Positions 8,598-19,293 of a stretch of DNA of 46,558 nt are shown here, piece by piece; the stretch's first letter is position 1; every line of letters starts with the position of its first letter. Origin of the DNA: Novosphingobium naphthalenivorans NBRC 102051 (GTDB taxonomy: Bacteria > Pseudomonadota > Alphaproteobacteria > Sphingomonadales > Sphingomonadaceae); the NCBI RefSeq assembly GCF_001590985.1, contig NZ_BCTX01000038.1, positions 1-46,558 of the forward strand. Direction: 5' to 3'. The notes beneath the pieces are model-generated. The model saw only the letters and a list, made by a program, of their open reading frames with translations. It was not told the DNA's origin and ran no database searches. The translations under genes were made by a program, and so were the position numbers.

Positions 8598-8620
8598 CCG
8601 GCACGAAACTGCCGGGTTTA
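8598..8620 (+). terminator. Weak hairpin after tyrS
   Basis: CCGGCA (8598-8603), loop CGAAAC, TGCCGG (8610-8615), then GTTTA. The stem is short and the T-run is poor, so it is only a possible terminator. Confidence 0.35.
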
Positions 8621-8681
8621 CCGAATGTTCGTGAATTGCGTTCATTGTCGCATCCTAAGGTCACGAACAAGGGCAACGACA

Positions 8682-9020
8682 ATGAGTGCAGGAGCGCAGC
8701 TTTCTGTAACCGACAAGCGTCGGGCAGCGCGCCATCCGGTGGATTATTCCGTGATAGCCGAGCATCGCCAGCTGGGCGATCTGAACCTGCACATCGTCAA
8801 CGTCTCGGCCCAGGGTTTCATGGTCCAGGGCGATCTCGGCCTCGAACGCGGTGAGCGGGTGGTCATGCGCCTGCCCGTCGTCGGCCGCATCGAAGCCCAT
8901 CTGATCTGGGCGCATGAAGGCCGCGCCGGCTTTCAGTTCGAACGCATCATCCGCGTCGACGATTTCCTCAAGCTGGTCGATACCCTGCAGCCCAATCCCC
9001 GCCTGCGCCCTCGCCGCTGA
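8682..9020 (+). CDS. PilZ-domain protein (c-di-GMP binding)
   Basis: A 112-residue stand-alone PilZ domain. The c-di-GMP-binding signature is visible as KRRAAR near residues 12-17 and NVSAQG (the N/DxSxxG motif) further on, followed by a beta-barrel pattern (GERVVMRLPVVGRIEAHLIW). Proteins of this type are cytoplasmic effectors in motility, polysaccharide or cell-cycle control. ATG 8682 is used rather than the in-frame 8625 start because the extra 19 residues do not fit the fold. The gene is flanked by other functions, so its target is unknown. Confidence 0.88.
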   Translation: MSAGAQLSVTDKRRAARHPVDYSVIAEHRQLGDLNLHIVNVSAQGFMVQGDLGLERGERVVMRLPVVGRIEAHLIWAHEGRAGFQFERIIRVDDFLKLVDTLQPNPRLRPRR

Positions 9021-9118
9021 TCCAGTCCGATCGTCCGCCAGCTAATGGCTGACAACCGTCCATGCCCTTGATATGTTGCGATGCCGCATCAATTTTGCCG
9101 CATCTGCAAATTCCATCT

Positions 9119-9133
9119 TGATATAGTATAACA
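9119..9133. promoter_or_regulatory. Zur/Fur-type operator before the TonB receptor
   Basis: TGATATAGTATAACA is a 7-1-7 inverted repeat with six of seven arm pairs matching. It closely fits the proteobacterial Zur pattern TGTTATAnTATAACA (known from gamma- and alphaproteobacteria). It lies 20-34 bases before the receptor ATG, where a bound repressor would block the promoter or early elongation. Confidence 0.6.
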
Positions 9134-9152
9134 TCACAATTACGCGAACGGG

Positions 9153-11276
9153 ATGATCACACGCCCCCCCCGAATCGCCCTGCTGGCTTGTGCCAGTTCC
9201 CTCGCAACCCTGACTCTCCTCGCCATGCCCGGCGCGGCGCTGGCGCAGTCCGGTGCGCCGGACGACGCTGACTCTGGGAAGACGTCCTCCCATGCGCAGG
9301 AAAGCGGGCCGGAAATCATCGTCACCGGCCGCGTCATTTCCGGCAATGCCGATCCCATCGCCGCCCCGGTCGTCCTTCAGGGGGACAGTCTGACCCGCAA
9401 CCTGAAGCCGCAGATCGGCGAAATGCTGGCCAGCCTGCCCGGCGTTTCGAGCAGCGGCTTTGCGCCGGGCGTTTCCCGTCCGATCCTGCGCGGCTTCGAT
9501 GGCCCGCGTGTGCAGGTCCTGCTGGACGGCATCGGGGCGCTGGATGCTTCGTCAGTTTCCGCCGACCATGCCGTTTCGCTGGACACGCTCAATGTCGAAC
9601 GCGTCGAAGTGCTCCACGGGCCGCGTGTCCTGCTCTATGCCAGCGATCCGGCCGGCGGTGCCGTCAATGCCATCGACAAGCGCATTCCCCGGCGCGTGCC
9701 GGACCAGACGATCACGGTGGATGTGCTGGCCTCTTACGGAACCGCGGCGAACCTCTTCAATGGCGGCGTCGCCAGCGACGTGAAACTGGCCGACAGGCTC
9801 GTTGCCCATGTTGACGCCTCCTATTTCCACAGCGACAATCTCAAAGTCGGCGGCCATGTGCTGTCGCCGGAATTGCGGGCCCAAACGCTTGCGCAAGCCG
9901 ACGATCTCCTGGCGGCCGGCGATACGGCGGGAGCGGCCTCGCTGACCGAACAGGCCAACCGTACCGGCTCCATTCCCAATAGCTGGACCAAGGGCTGGTC
10001 CGTGGGCGGCGGCCTGGCGTTCATCGACGAGGGCGGGGACATCGGCATTTCGGTGCAGCGGCTTTCCACCGACTACGGCATCCCGCCCCGCCCTTCGGTC
10101 GATCCCGGTTCGACCAGCATTTCGCTGCGCCAGACGCGCGTCGATCTGCGCGCAGGCCTCAATCTCGACGGCTTTTTCAAGCGGGTCGAGTTCCGCGGTG
10201 CCTTCGGCGACTACGAACACGCCGAGATGGATGGCGGCACGGTGGGGACGCAGTTCCACAACAAGGCCGTCAAGGTTCGCCTCCAGGCCGATCAGGCGCG
10301 CCACGGCATCTGGACCGGTTCGAGCGGAGTCCAGTATTCGACCGCCCGCCTCGACATCAGTGGCGACGAACTGCTGCTGCCCGACAACCAGACCGATCAG
10401 TTCGCGGTATTCACCCTGCAGCAGATCGAAGTCGGACAGTTCGATCTCGAAGGCGCGCTGCGCTACGAAAACACGCGCATTCGCACGATTCCTGCTGCCG
10501 AACGCCGCAATTTCTCTCAGTATTCGGCGGTTGCCGGGCTGGCCTGGCACCCGATCGATCATCTGACCTTCTCGGTGAACTATTCGCATGGCGAGCGCGC
10601 GCCTTCCGCGGAAGAACTCTTCGTCGACGGCATGCATGATGCCACTCAGTCCTATGAACGCGGCGATCCCTCTTTCACGGTCGAACGCAGCAACGGCATC
10701 GAAGCCGGCATCCGCTACAACGATGCCGATTTCGCCGGGTCCGTGACCGCCTATGGCACCAACTTCGCAAACTTCATCACCGGTGTGCCCACCGGCGAAG
10801 TGATCGAGGACTTCCCGGTCTATCAGTACATCCAGGCCCCTGCCCGCTTCCGCGGTGTGGAAGCCGAAGGTGCGCTGACATTCATGCGCTGGGATAATGG
10901 CGGCTCGCTGAAGGCCGATACCGGTATCGACTATACCCATGCCCGCCTGGTCAACATCGGGCCGGTGCCCCGGATTCCGCCGCTGCGCCTGCGCGGCGGG
11001 CTGGAATTCGATTCGTCCAGCATCGACCTGCGCGGGGAAGTCGAATGGAACGCCAGCCAGAACCGCGTGGCGGACAACGAAATCCCGACCAGCGCCTTCA
11101 CGCTGGTGAACCTGAGCGCCACCTGGCGTCCGATGGGGGAACAGAGCCCTGTCACCCTGATCCTGTCGGCGGACAACCTGCTCGACGTGACGGGCAGGCT
11201 CGCCGCCTCGGAAACGCGGGATTTCGTACCGATTGCCGGACGTGACGTGAGATTGACGGCAAAGCTTTCCTTCTGA
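9153..11276 (+). CDS. TonB-dependent outer-membrane receptor, ZnuD-like
   Basis: A 707-residue TonB-dependent receptor. It has a signal peptide (cleavage near ALAQS), a TonB-box-like EIIVTGR, a plug domain (LPGVSSSGFAPGVSRPILRGFDGPRVQVLLDGIG, then VERVEVLHGPRVLLYAS) and a 22-strand-type barrel ending in a terminal Phe (TAKLSF). The plug and the barrel motif GERAPSAEELFVDGMHDATQSYERGDP resemble the ZnuD/zinc-receptor branch. The upstream Zur-like box supports zinc as substrate; heme or another metal chelate is still possible. The MFS gene starts 43 bp downstream and may be co-transcribed. ATG 9153 is preceded by GAACGGG. Confidence 0.85.
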   Translation: MITRPPRIALLACASSLATLTLLAMPGAALAQSGAPDDADSGKTSSHAQESGPEIIVTGRVISGNADPIAAPVVLQGDSLTRNLKPQIGEMLASLPGVSSSGFAPGVSRPILRGFDGPRVQVLLDGIGALDASSVSADHAVSLDTLNVERVEVLHGPRVLLYASDPAGGAVNAIDKRIPRRVPDQTITVDVLASYGTAANLFNGGVASDVKLADRLVAHVDASYFHSDNLKVGGHVLSPELRAQTLAQADDLLAAGDTAGAASLTEQANRTGSIPNSWTKGWSVGGGLAFIDEGGDIGISVQRLSTDYGIPPRPSVDPGSTSISLRQTRVDLRAGLNLDGFFKRVEFRGAFGDYEHAEMDGGTVGTQFHNKAVKVRLQADQARHGIWTGSSGVQYSTARLDISGDELLLPDNQTDQFAVFTLQQIEVGQFDLEGALRYENTRIRTIPAAERRNFSQYSAVAGLAWHPIDHLTFSVNYSHGERAPSAEELFVDGMHDATQSYERGDPSFTVERSNGIEAGIRYNDADFAGSVTAYGTNFANFITGVPTGEVIEDFPVYQYIQAPARFRGVEAEGALTFMRWDNGGSLKADTGIDYTHARLVNIGPVPRIPPLRLRGGLEFDSSSIDLRGEVEWNASQNRVADNEIPTSAFTLVNLSATWRPMGEQSPVTLILSADNLLDVTGRLAASETRDFVPIAGRDVRLTAKLSF

Positions 11277-11319
11277 CGGCCCAATCGGGTATCTCTTGGC
11301 AAGGGCGGGAGGTGCTGCC

Positions 11320-12594
11320 ATGCAGCACCGCGTGAGCACTCCCACCTCCCCCCTGCAAATTGCCAACTACCGCAAATTCTGGCTGGCCCGGTTCGCTGCC
11401 GTGCTGGCATCGACGGGGATGGTGGTCATCATTGGCTACCAGCTCTACGACGTTGCCCGCAGCGAATACGGCATGTCGATCACGCAGGCCTCGTTCCAGC
11501 TCGGCCTGCTCGGGTTCGTTCAGTTCCTGCCGGTCTTCCTGCTGACTCCCGTCGCCGGGGTGGTGGCCGATCGTATCGACCGCCGCAAAGTCGCCGCCGT
11601 GGGCGCTCTGTTCGACGTTCTGGTCGCCCTCGGGCTCGGCATTACGACCGAGCTGGAAATCCGCAGCCTGCCCGTCCTGTTCGGCTTCGCGATGATGCAC
11701 GGTGTCGTGCGCGTCTTCATCGGCCCTGCCATGAGCGCGATCGCGCCCAATACAGTGCCCCCCGGCCTGATCCCGCGTGCCATCGGCTTCAATTCGATCG
11801 CGATGCAGGCCGGCGTGATCATTGGCCCCGCGGCCTACGGCTTCCTGTTCGCAGCCGGCCGCCCGTTGCCGTACTGGACGACAGCGGTGTTTCAGGTGAT
11901 TGCCGCGCTTTCGATCGTATCGATCACCAACCTGCCGGCGGTCGCGCACGATGCGCGAAAGGCCCATCCGGTCCGTCAGATCATCGATGGTTTCAAGTTC
12001 GTCTGGCACCAACGGTTCCTGCTCGGGTGTATCACGCTCGATCTCTTTGCCGTCCTGCTGGGCGGCGCGACTGCCCTCATGCCGGTCTTTGCCCGCGATA
12101 TTCTGCATGTCGGGCCCGAGGGGCTCGGCTGGATGCGGGCGGCAACTGCCGCCGGGGCGGCAATCGTGGCTTTTTGGCTCTCGTTCCGGCCGCTGGAGAA
12201 AAACGTCGGCGTGAAGATGCTGCTGGCGGTCGTCGCCTACGGGGCCATGACCGTAGCCTTCGGTGTTTCGAAGATCTTCGCGCTCTCGCTGCTGTTCCTG
12301 GCCCTGCTGGGCGCGGCGGACATGATCTCGGTCTTCATCCGCAATTCGCTGGTGCAGTTGCGCACGCCGGACGAAGTGCGCGGCCGCGTTTCGGCGATTT
12401 CGGGGCTCGCGATTTCGGCATCCAACGAACTCGGCGAGATGCAATCGGGTATCGCCGCAGCTTTACTGGGCGCAACCGGAGCGGTTGTTTTCGGCGGCAC
12501 CGGTGCCATAGTTATTACACTTATCTGGGCGTGGATCTTTCCGGAAATCCGCCATGCCCGCACATTCTCAGCACGTTGGGAGCAAGAGCCATGA
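11320..12594 (+). CDS. MFS transporter (EntS/MFS_3 type exporter)
   Basis: A 424-residue membrane protein with about twelve hydrophobic segments and the MFS loop motif [12 protein letters not shown] between TM2 and TM3. [16 protein letters not shown] at the start and the later [22 protein letters not shown] are typical of the EntS-like MFS_3 group, which mostly exports small molecules, including siderophores. ATG 11320 is chosen over an in-frame TTG at 11296 because GGGAGG sits at 11307-11312. It follows the ZnuD-like receptor and overlaps cysK by ATGA, so an operon is likely, but the substrate cannot be read from sequence. Confidence 0.88.
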   Translation: MQHRVSTPTSPLQIANYRKFWLARFAAVLASTGMVVIIGYQLYDVARSEYGMSITQASFQLGLLGFVQFLPVFLLTPVAGVVADRIDRRKVAAVGALFDVLVALGLGITTELEIRSLPVLFGFAMMHGVVRVFIGPAMSAIAPNTVPPGLIPRAIGFNSIAMQAGVIIGPAAYGFLFAAGRPLPYWTTAVFQVIAALSIVSITNLPAVAHDARKAHPVRQIIDGFKFVWHQRFLLGCITLDLFAVLLGGATALMPVFARDILHVGPEGLGWMRAATAAGAAIVAFWLSFRPLEKNVGVKMLLAVVAYGAMTVAFGVSKIFALSLLFLALLGAADMISVFIRNSLVQLRTPDEVRGRVSAISGLAISASNELGEMQSGIAAALLGATGAVVFGGTGAIVITLIWAWIFPEIRHARTFSARWEQEP

Positions 12595-13508
12595 AGGCAG
12601 ACAGCATTCTCGCCACTATCGGCAATACGCCGCACATCCGTTTGTCGCGTCTGTTTCCGGATCACGAAGTGTGGGTGAAAGCCGAGCGCGCCAATCCCGG
12701 CGGCTCGATCAAGGACCGCATCGGTCTCGCCATGATCGAGGCGGCCGAAGCCGATGGCAGCCTGAAACCCGGCGGTACGATCATCGAACCGACCTCGGGC
12801 AACACCGGCATCGGCCTCGCCATGGCGGCGGCGGTCAAGGGTTACAAGCTGATCCTCGTCATGCCCGAATCGATGTCGATCGAACGCCGCCGGCTGATGC
12901 TCGCCTACGGCGCCGAGTTCGACCTGACGCCGCGTGAAAAGGGCATGAAAGGCGCGATCGAGCGGGCGAAGGAACTGATCGAGGCCACACCCGGCTCGTG
13001 GATGCCCCAGCAGTTCGACAATCCCGCGAACATCGCGATCCATGTGAAGACCACCGCGCAGGAAATCCTCGCCGATTTCGCCGATACCCCGATCGACGCG
13101 CTGATCTCCGGCGTGGGCACGGGCGGGCACCTGACCGGCTGCGCGGAAACGCTCAAGCAGACCTGGCCTGACATGAAGGCTTTCGCCGTGGAGCCGACGC
13201 TTTCCCCGGTGATCTCCGGCGGGCAACCCGGCCCGCACCCGATCCAGGGCATCGGCGCCGGGTTCATCCCGGCGAACCTGCACACGCAGGCCATTGATGG
13301 CGCCATTCAGGTCGATCCGGCCGATGCCAAGGAAATGGCGCGCCTGTGCGCGACCAAGGAAGGTATGCTGGTCGGGATCAGCTCGGGCGCGACGCTGGCG
13401 GCTATCGCTCAGAAGCTGCAGGAACTGCCCGCAGGCAGCCGCGTGCTCGGTTTCAACTACGATACCGGTGAGCGCTACCTCTCAGTGCCGGATTTCCTGC
13501 CGGAATGA
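12591..13508 (+). CDS. cysK: Cysteine synthase A (O-acetylserine sulfhydrylase)
   Basis: A 305-residue PLP enzyme that makes cysteine from O-acetylserine and sulfide. The PLP lysine is Lys41 in NPGGSIKDR; the substrate/PLP-phosphate loops are [12 protein letters not shown] and [10 protein letters not shown]; the C-terminal [10 protein letters not shown] is also canonical. Length and motifs fit CysK closely; CysM cannot be fully excluded without alignment. ATG 12591 overlaps the MFS stop, and its own stop overlaps the next start, so all three genes are coupled. Why a cysteine synthase is linked to an exporter and a possibly zinc-regulated receptor is unclear; a thiol-containing metal ligand is speculation. 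Confidence 0.95.
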   Translation: MKADSILATIGNTPHIRLSRLFPDHEVWVKAERANPGGSIKDRIGLAMIEAAEADGSLKPGGTIIEPTSGNTGIGLAMAAAVKGYKLILVMPESMSIERRRLMLAYGAEFDLTPREKGMKGAIERAKELIEATPGSWMPQQFDNPANIAIHVKTTAQEILADFADTPIDALISGVGTGGHLTGCAETLKQTWPDMKAFAVEPTLSPVISGGQPGPHPIQGIGAGFIPANLHTQAIDGAIQVDPADAKEMARLCATKEGMLVGISSGATLAAIAQKLQELPAGSRVLGFNYDTGERYLSVPDFLPE

Positions 13509-14212
13509 CCATGCTCGAAGCCATCGCCTACAGCCATGCCGGTCAGGATCTGACTGGCTGGCTGGCCCGTCCGGAAGGAACGCCGCGCGCCGCCGTGGTG
13601 GTCTTTCCCACCATCGTCAATTTCAACGCGCCGATGGAACGCCGCGCGCGGATGCTGGCGGACCTCGGGTATCTGGCGATGGTCGCCGATTTCTACGGCG
13701 AAACCGCCGAAAGCTTTGAGGCCTTCCGCCCACTGGCGGACAAGCTGCGGGCAGATACGGCGCATTATCGCGGGCGGCTTGCCGCCGCGATCGAGACTCT
13801 AAAGGCGCTGCCGGACGCGGCCGGATTGCCCCTGCTGGCAACCGGATACTGCATGGGCGGCCAAGCCGCGCTTGAGGCTGCCCGCGACGGGCAGGAGCTG
13901 CTCGCAACCGTCAGCTTCCACGGTATCCTGGCGACCGGCAAGGCCGCCGAACCCGGCGCCGTCAAGGCGCGGCTGCTGGTCTGCCACGGCGATGCCGATC
14001 CGCTCGTCCCGCGCCAGCAGGTCATCGCCTTCTGGGAGGAAATGGATCGTGCCGGGGCTGACTGGCACTTCCATGCCTATAGCCAGGTGCGCCATGGCTT
14101 TACAGATCCGGGCAGCGATGCCCGTGGAGTGGACGCCATCCGGTACAACGCCAGCGCGGACCGTCAGTCCTGGGCGGCGATGGTCAGCCTGTTCGACGAA
14201 GTGCTCGGCTGA
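13505..14212 (+). CDS. Dienelactone hydrolase family protein
   Basis: A 235-residue alpha/beta hydrolase of the dienelactone hydrolase family. The unusual cysteine nucleophile is Cys116 in GYCMGG, with Asp165 ([10 protein letters not shown]) and His197 (VRHGFTDPG) completing the triad expected for the family. It is cytoplasmic, with no signal. The start at 13505 overlaps the cysK stop; a second ATG at 13511 is equally possible. No other aromatic-degradation gene is nearby, so a role in chlorocatechol breakdown is not supported and the substrate is open. Confidence 0.9.
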   Translation: MTMLEAIAYSHAGQDLTGWLARPEGTPRAAVVVFPTIVNFNAPMERRARMLADLGYLAMVADFYGETAESFEAFRPLADKLRADTAHYRGRLAAAIETLKALPDAAGLPLLATGYCMGGQAALEAARDGQELLATVSFHGILATGKAAEPGAVKARLLVCHGDADPLVPRQQVIAFWEEMDRAGADWHFHAYSQVRHGFTDPGSDARGVDAIRYNASADRQSWAAMVSLFDEVLG

Positions 14213-14215
14213 CCG

Positions 14216-14593
14216 TTACGGTTCGATGCGGGACAGCGTTTCGCCTTCGAGCCGGCGGTAAAAGCAGCTGCGCGCGCCGGTGTGGCAGGCAGGCCCTTCC
14301 GGTGTGACGACGAGCTCCAGCGCATCCTGATCGCAATCCACACGGATTTCCTGCACGCGCAGGAAATGGCCGGAGGTTTCCCCTTTCAGCCAGAGCTTGC
14401 CGCGCGAACGCGAGTGGAAATGCGCAAGACCGGTTTCGCGTGTCTTCTCCAGCGCTTCCGCGTCCATATAGGCGACCATCAGGATGTCCCTCGTCGCTGC
14501 ATCGACGGCAATCGCGATGAGCAGCCCCTGGGCATCGAAGCGCGGCAGGAAGGCGGTGCCGAGTTCGCGGTCGGCGGCGGAGACATCGGTCAT
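14216..14593 (-). CDS. hisI: Phosphoribosyl-AMP cyclohydrolase
   Basis: A 125-residue HisI, which opens the adenine ring of phosphoribosyl-AMP in histidine synthesis. Conserved elements are present in order: [26 protein letters not shown] (magnesium site) and [11 protein letters not shown] (zinc cysteines). It is the stand-alone cyclohydrolase without the HisE domain. The gene is convergent with the dienelactone hydrolase, stops only 3 bp apart, and is separated from its own upstream region by about 340 bp without protein genes. No other his gene is in the window. Confidence 0.95.
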   Translation of the reverse strand: MTDVSAADRELGTAFLPRFDAQGLLIAIAVDAATRDILMVAYMDAEALEKTRETGLAHFHSRSRGKLWLKGETSGHFLRVQEIRVDCDQDALELVVTPEGPACHTGARSCFYRRLEGETLSRIEP

Positions 14594-14720
14594 TCCAGAG
14601 ATTTCCTCGATCAGGCTTTCAGAATTTTAATGTTGCACGATAACCACAGCTGATGGGTAAAATCCACGCTTTCACGCGAATCCCCTTTTCAATCGCGCCG
14701 ATTCATCGGAATTTGCCGTT

Positions 14721-14930
14721 GCAGCTGGGGGGCTGCTTCTGACCCATAGGTCGCTGTTAAACAAGCGCCACGGTTCAGGGAATAACGATCGGCTTGTGGT
14801 AGGGCCACACCGGTCGTTGCGATGAGGGATCGGCCAGACGGCATTCAGGGGTGCCGTCGAACTGCTTCGCAGGGCCTTACAGTTTCGTCACGAGGACGCC
14901 CGGAGCCACTGGTTCCGGGCGTTTTCTTTT
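14721..14930 (+). ncRNA. Candidate small RNA with G-rich hairpin loops
   Basis: No protein gene is supported between hisI (14593) and comF (14935). On the plus strand a row of hairpins appears: GCAGC/GCTGC with loop TGGGGG (14721-14736), TGTGG/CCACA with loop TAGGG (14795-14809), CGAT/ATCG with loop GAGGG (14820-14832), and GACGGCA/TGCCGTC with loop TTCAGGGG (14837-14858). These lead into a strong terminator. Four loops each carry a run of three or more G. A possible promoter is TTGCAC (14633) with TAAAAT (14658), although the 19-bp spacing is long. 6S RNA is an alternative by size; I cannot recognise the family. Confidence 0.45.
14896..14930 (+). terminator. Rho-independent terminator (plus strand)
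   Basis: ACGCCCGGA (14896-14904), a 9-base loop, TCCGGGCGT (14914-14922), then a T-rich tract ending at 14930. A perfect 9-bp GC-rich stem. There is no plus-strand protein gene directly upstream, which is the main argument for a small-RNA transcript here. Confidence 0.8.
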
Positions 14931-14934
14931 GCCT

Positions 14935-15675
14935 TCACGCCAGATCCAGCGCTTCATCCAGAACCCGGGCGAAGCAGGCCACCACAACTTTTTGCGCGCC
15001 TGCCCGCTTGAGCGCCGATACACAGGCATCGCTGGTCGCGCCGCTCGTGAGCACATCGTCGACAAGGACCACCTGTGCGCCTTTCAGCCGGGCGGCCCAC
15101 CGGCGATTCACACCGATCGCACCTGATAGCGCCCGCTTCCGGGCCTTCTTCCCCAGACCACCGAGCGAAGGCGTCGCCTTGCGCCGCACCAGAGCATCTA
15201 CCGCAAGCCCCGCGCCGGTGCGCCGAGCAATCGCCCGCGCCAGTTCGGCAGCCTGATTGTAGCCCCGTTTCCACAAGCGCCAGCGATGAAGCGGCACCGG
15301 CACGACGATATAGCCGGCGTCCACCGACGTCAGCCTGGCCGCCATCAGTCCCGCCATCATCGGCGCCAGCGAAATGCGGTTGCCGTGCTTGAGCGAGAGC
15401 ACCAGCTTGCGCGAGGCATCGTTGTAGAGCGTGGCCGCCGCAATTCCGTCGTGACGGGGTGGGGATTCCAGACAAGGCGCGCAAATCGCGCCTTCGGGCA
15501 CACCGTCGCCGAACGGCCGTCCGCACGTCACGCAGGCCGGTTCGCCCGGGATCGCCAGTTCTCCCCAACATGCGGCACACAGGCCTGTCTGACCGCCAAT
15601 GCCCTCTCCGCACAAAGGGCAACGGGGTGGAAAGACCAGATCCACGACCGGGGCCAGGGCTTGAACGATGCGCAT
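14935..15675 (-). CDS. ComF-family phosphoribosyltransferase-like protein
   Basis: A 246-residue ComF-family protein. The N-terminus has zinc-finger-like cysteine pairs (PPRCPLCGEG, GLCAACW, CVTCGRPF, ICAPCL), and the C-terminal half carries the PRPP-binding loop VVLVDDVLTSGAT. In naturally competent bacteria ComF is needed for DNA uptake or processing of incoming single strands; in most others the role is unknown. It diverges from the methyltransferase gene at its 5' side, a common alphaproteobacterial arrangement. No other competence gene is in view. Confidence 0.9.
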   Translation of the reverse strand: MRIVQALAPVVDLVFPPRCPLCGEGIGGQTGLCAACWGELAIPGEPACVTCGRPFGDGVPEGAICAPCLESPPRHDGIAAATLYNDASRKLVLSLKHGNRISLAPMMAGLMAARLTSVDAGYIVVPVPLHRWRLWKRGYNQAAELARAIARRTGAGLAVDALVRRKATPSLGGLGKKARKRALSGAIGVNRRWAARLKGAQVVLVDDVLTSGATSDACVSALKRAGAQKVVVACFARVLDEALDLA

Positions 15676-15760
15676 GAACCGATGCTATCGGTGCCTGGCC
15701 GTGCGACAAGCCATCGCAACAACCATTGCAAGGATTTCATCGACACGGCAGGGGATGGCC

Positions 15761-16534
15761 ATGGCCAGCAAAGCACCCCCCCGCATCTTTTCCCCTGCCC
15801 GCCGCATCGCCGCCCGCCGGCGTATGCTCGCGCTGCAGGCCCAGCCCGACGCCCCGCGCTATCTGATCGACGACATGGTCGAGGATGTGCTCGAACGCCT
15901 TGCCTTCCTGCGCTTCGATCCGGAAACCGCCCTGATCGTCGGAGACTACAGCGGCGAGCTGGCGGGCGCGCTTTCGGCGCGCGGCGTCCGCGTTACCGAG
16001 GCCGAACCGGCGAAGGGATTCGCGGAGGAACAGCCCTATCCTTTCGAAGGCTTCGATCTCATCGCCAGCCTTGGCACGCTCGACACCGTGAACGACGTAC
16101 CCGGCGCGCTGCTGCACATGCGCAGGGCACTGGCGCCCGGCGGGATGGTGATCGCCAGCTTCGTATCCTCGGGGAGCCTCCCGGTCCTGCGCGATGTCAT
16201 GCTCTCGGCCGATGGCGACCGCCCTTCGCCGCGCCTGCACCCCGCGATCGACGTGCGCGCCGGGGCGCAGCTTCTCCAGCGCGCCCTGTTCGCCGACCCG
16301 GTGACGGACCACCGCCCGCTCGACGTGGCCTTCCGCAGCTTCGATCGCCTTGTCGGAGACTTGCGTGCGCTAGGCCTTAGCAATGTCCTGGCCGACCCCG
16401 GTCCGCCGCTCGGCAAGGCCGGTCGGGCCCGCGCGCGCGAAGCGTTTGCGGCCGCCGGTGAGGGCGGCCGCACAGTGGAACGGTTCGAAATCCTGACCCT
16501 GTCGGGCTGGAAGCCTTCGACAGGCTCAGGCTGA
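15761..16534 (+). CDS. SAM-dependent methyltransferase-like protein (NDUFAF5/BioC-like)
   Basis: About 257 residues. RIFSPARRIAARRRM at the N-terminus and the later LHMRRALAPGGMVIASF block fit the methyltransferase-like proteins annotated as BioC- or NDUFAF5-like. The usual glycine-rich SAM motif I is degenerate here (ALIVGDYSGELA), so activity is uncertain. ATG 15761 is chosen because AGGGGA precedes it; in-frame ATGs at 15755 and 15668 exist, but the last overlaps the divergent comF start. The final residues (STGSG) are encoded by a common palindromic repeat, so the C-terminus may be recently altered. Confidence 0.8.
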   Translation: MASKAPPRIFSPARRIAARRRMLALQAQPDAPRYLIDDMVEDVLERLAFLRFDPETALIVGDYSGELAGALSARGVRVTEAEPAKGFAEEQPYPFEGFDLIASLGTLDTVNDVPGALLHMRRALAPGGMVIASFVSSGSLPVLRDVMLSADGDRPSPRLHPAIDVRAGAQLLQRALFADPVTDHRPLDVAFRSFDRLVGDLRALGLSNVLADPGPPLGKAGRARAREAFAAAGEGGRTVERFEILTLSGWKPSTGSG

Positions 16535-16550
16535 GCGGAAGGCCCAGCCC
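16504..16550. terminator. Long convergent hairpin containing a common repeat
   Basis: GGGCTGG (16504-16510) pairs with CCAGCCC (16544-16550), GCCTTC (16513-16518) with GAAGGC (16538-16543), and an inner GCTCA/TGAGC hairpin sits inside. The core (16514-16538) is a short repeat I associate with sphingomonad intergenic regions. It spans the methyltransferase stop and lies 10 bp from the ppdK stop, so it probably separates the two converging genes. There is no clear T-tract. Confidence 0.55.
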
Positions 16551-16559
16551 AAGGATTTG

Positions 16560-19223
<2,664 letters not shown>

Positions 19224-19247
19224 CTATCCCCTGACTTTCTTGCCTAA

Positions 19248-19274
19248 GTTGACATGGTTGACACGGTTGACACT
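19248..19274. repeat. Three tandem 9-bp repeats upstream of ppdK
   Basis: GTTGACATG, GTTGACACG and GTTGACACT follow one another without a gap, 25-51 bases before the ppdK start. On the coding strand this reads as three TGTCAAC boxes at 9-bp spacing, nearly one per helical turn. Possible operator array or just slippage. Confidence 0.7.
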
Positions 19275-19293
19275 GTCCAGAGAGGAAACAGGC

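Noticed and set aside
9552..11366. 604-codon minus-strand frame opposite the TonB receptor
   Set aside because: The opposite strand has a complete, motif-rich receptor; the shadow has no domains or ribosome site.
14822..15256. Plus-strand frame (144 codons) over the comF 3' end
   Set aside because: It runs through the terminator and antisense to comF; Ser/Arg/Pro-rich shadow composition.
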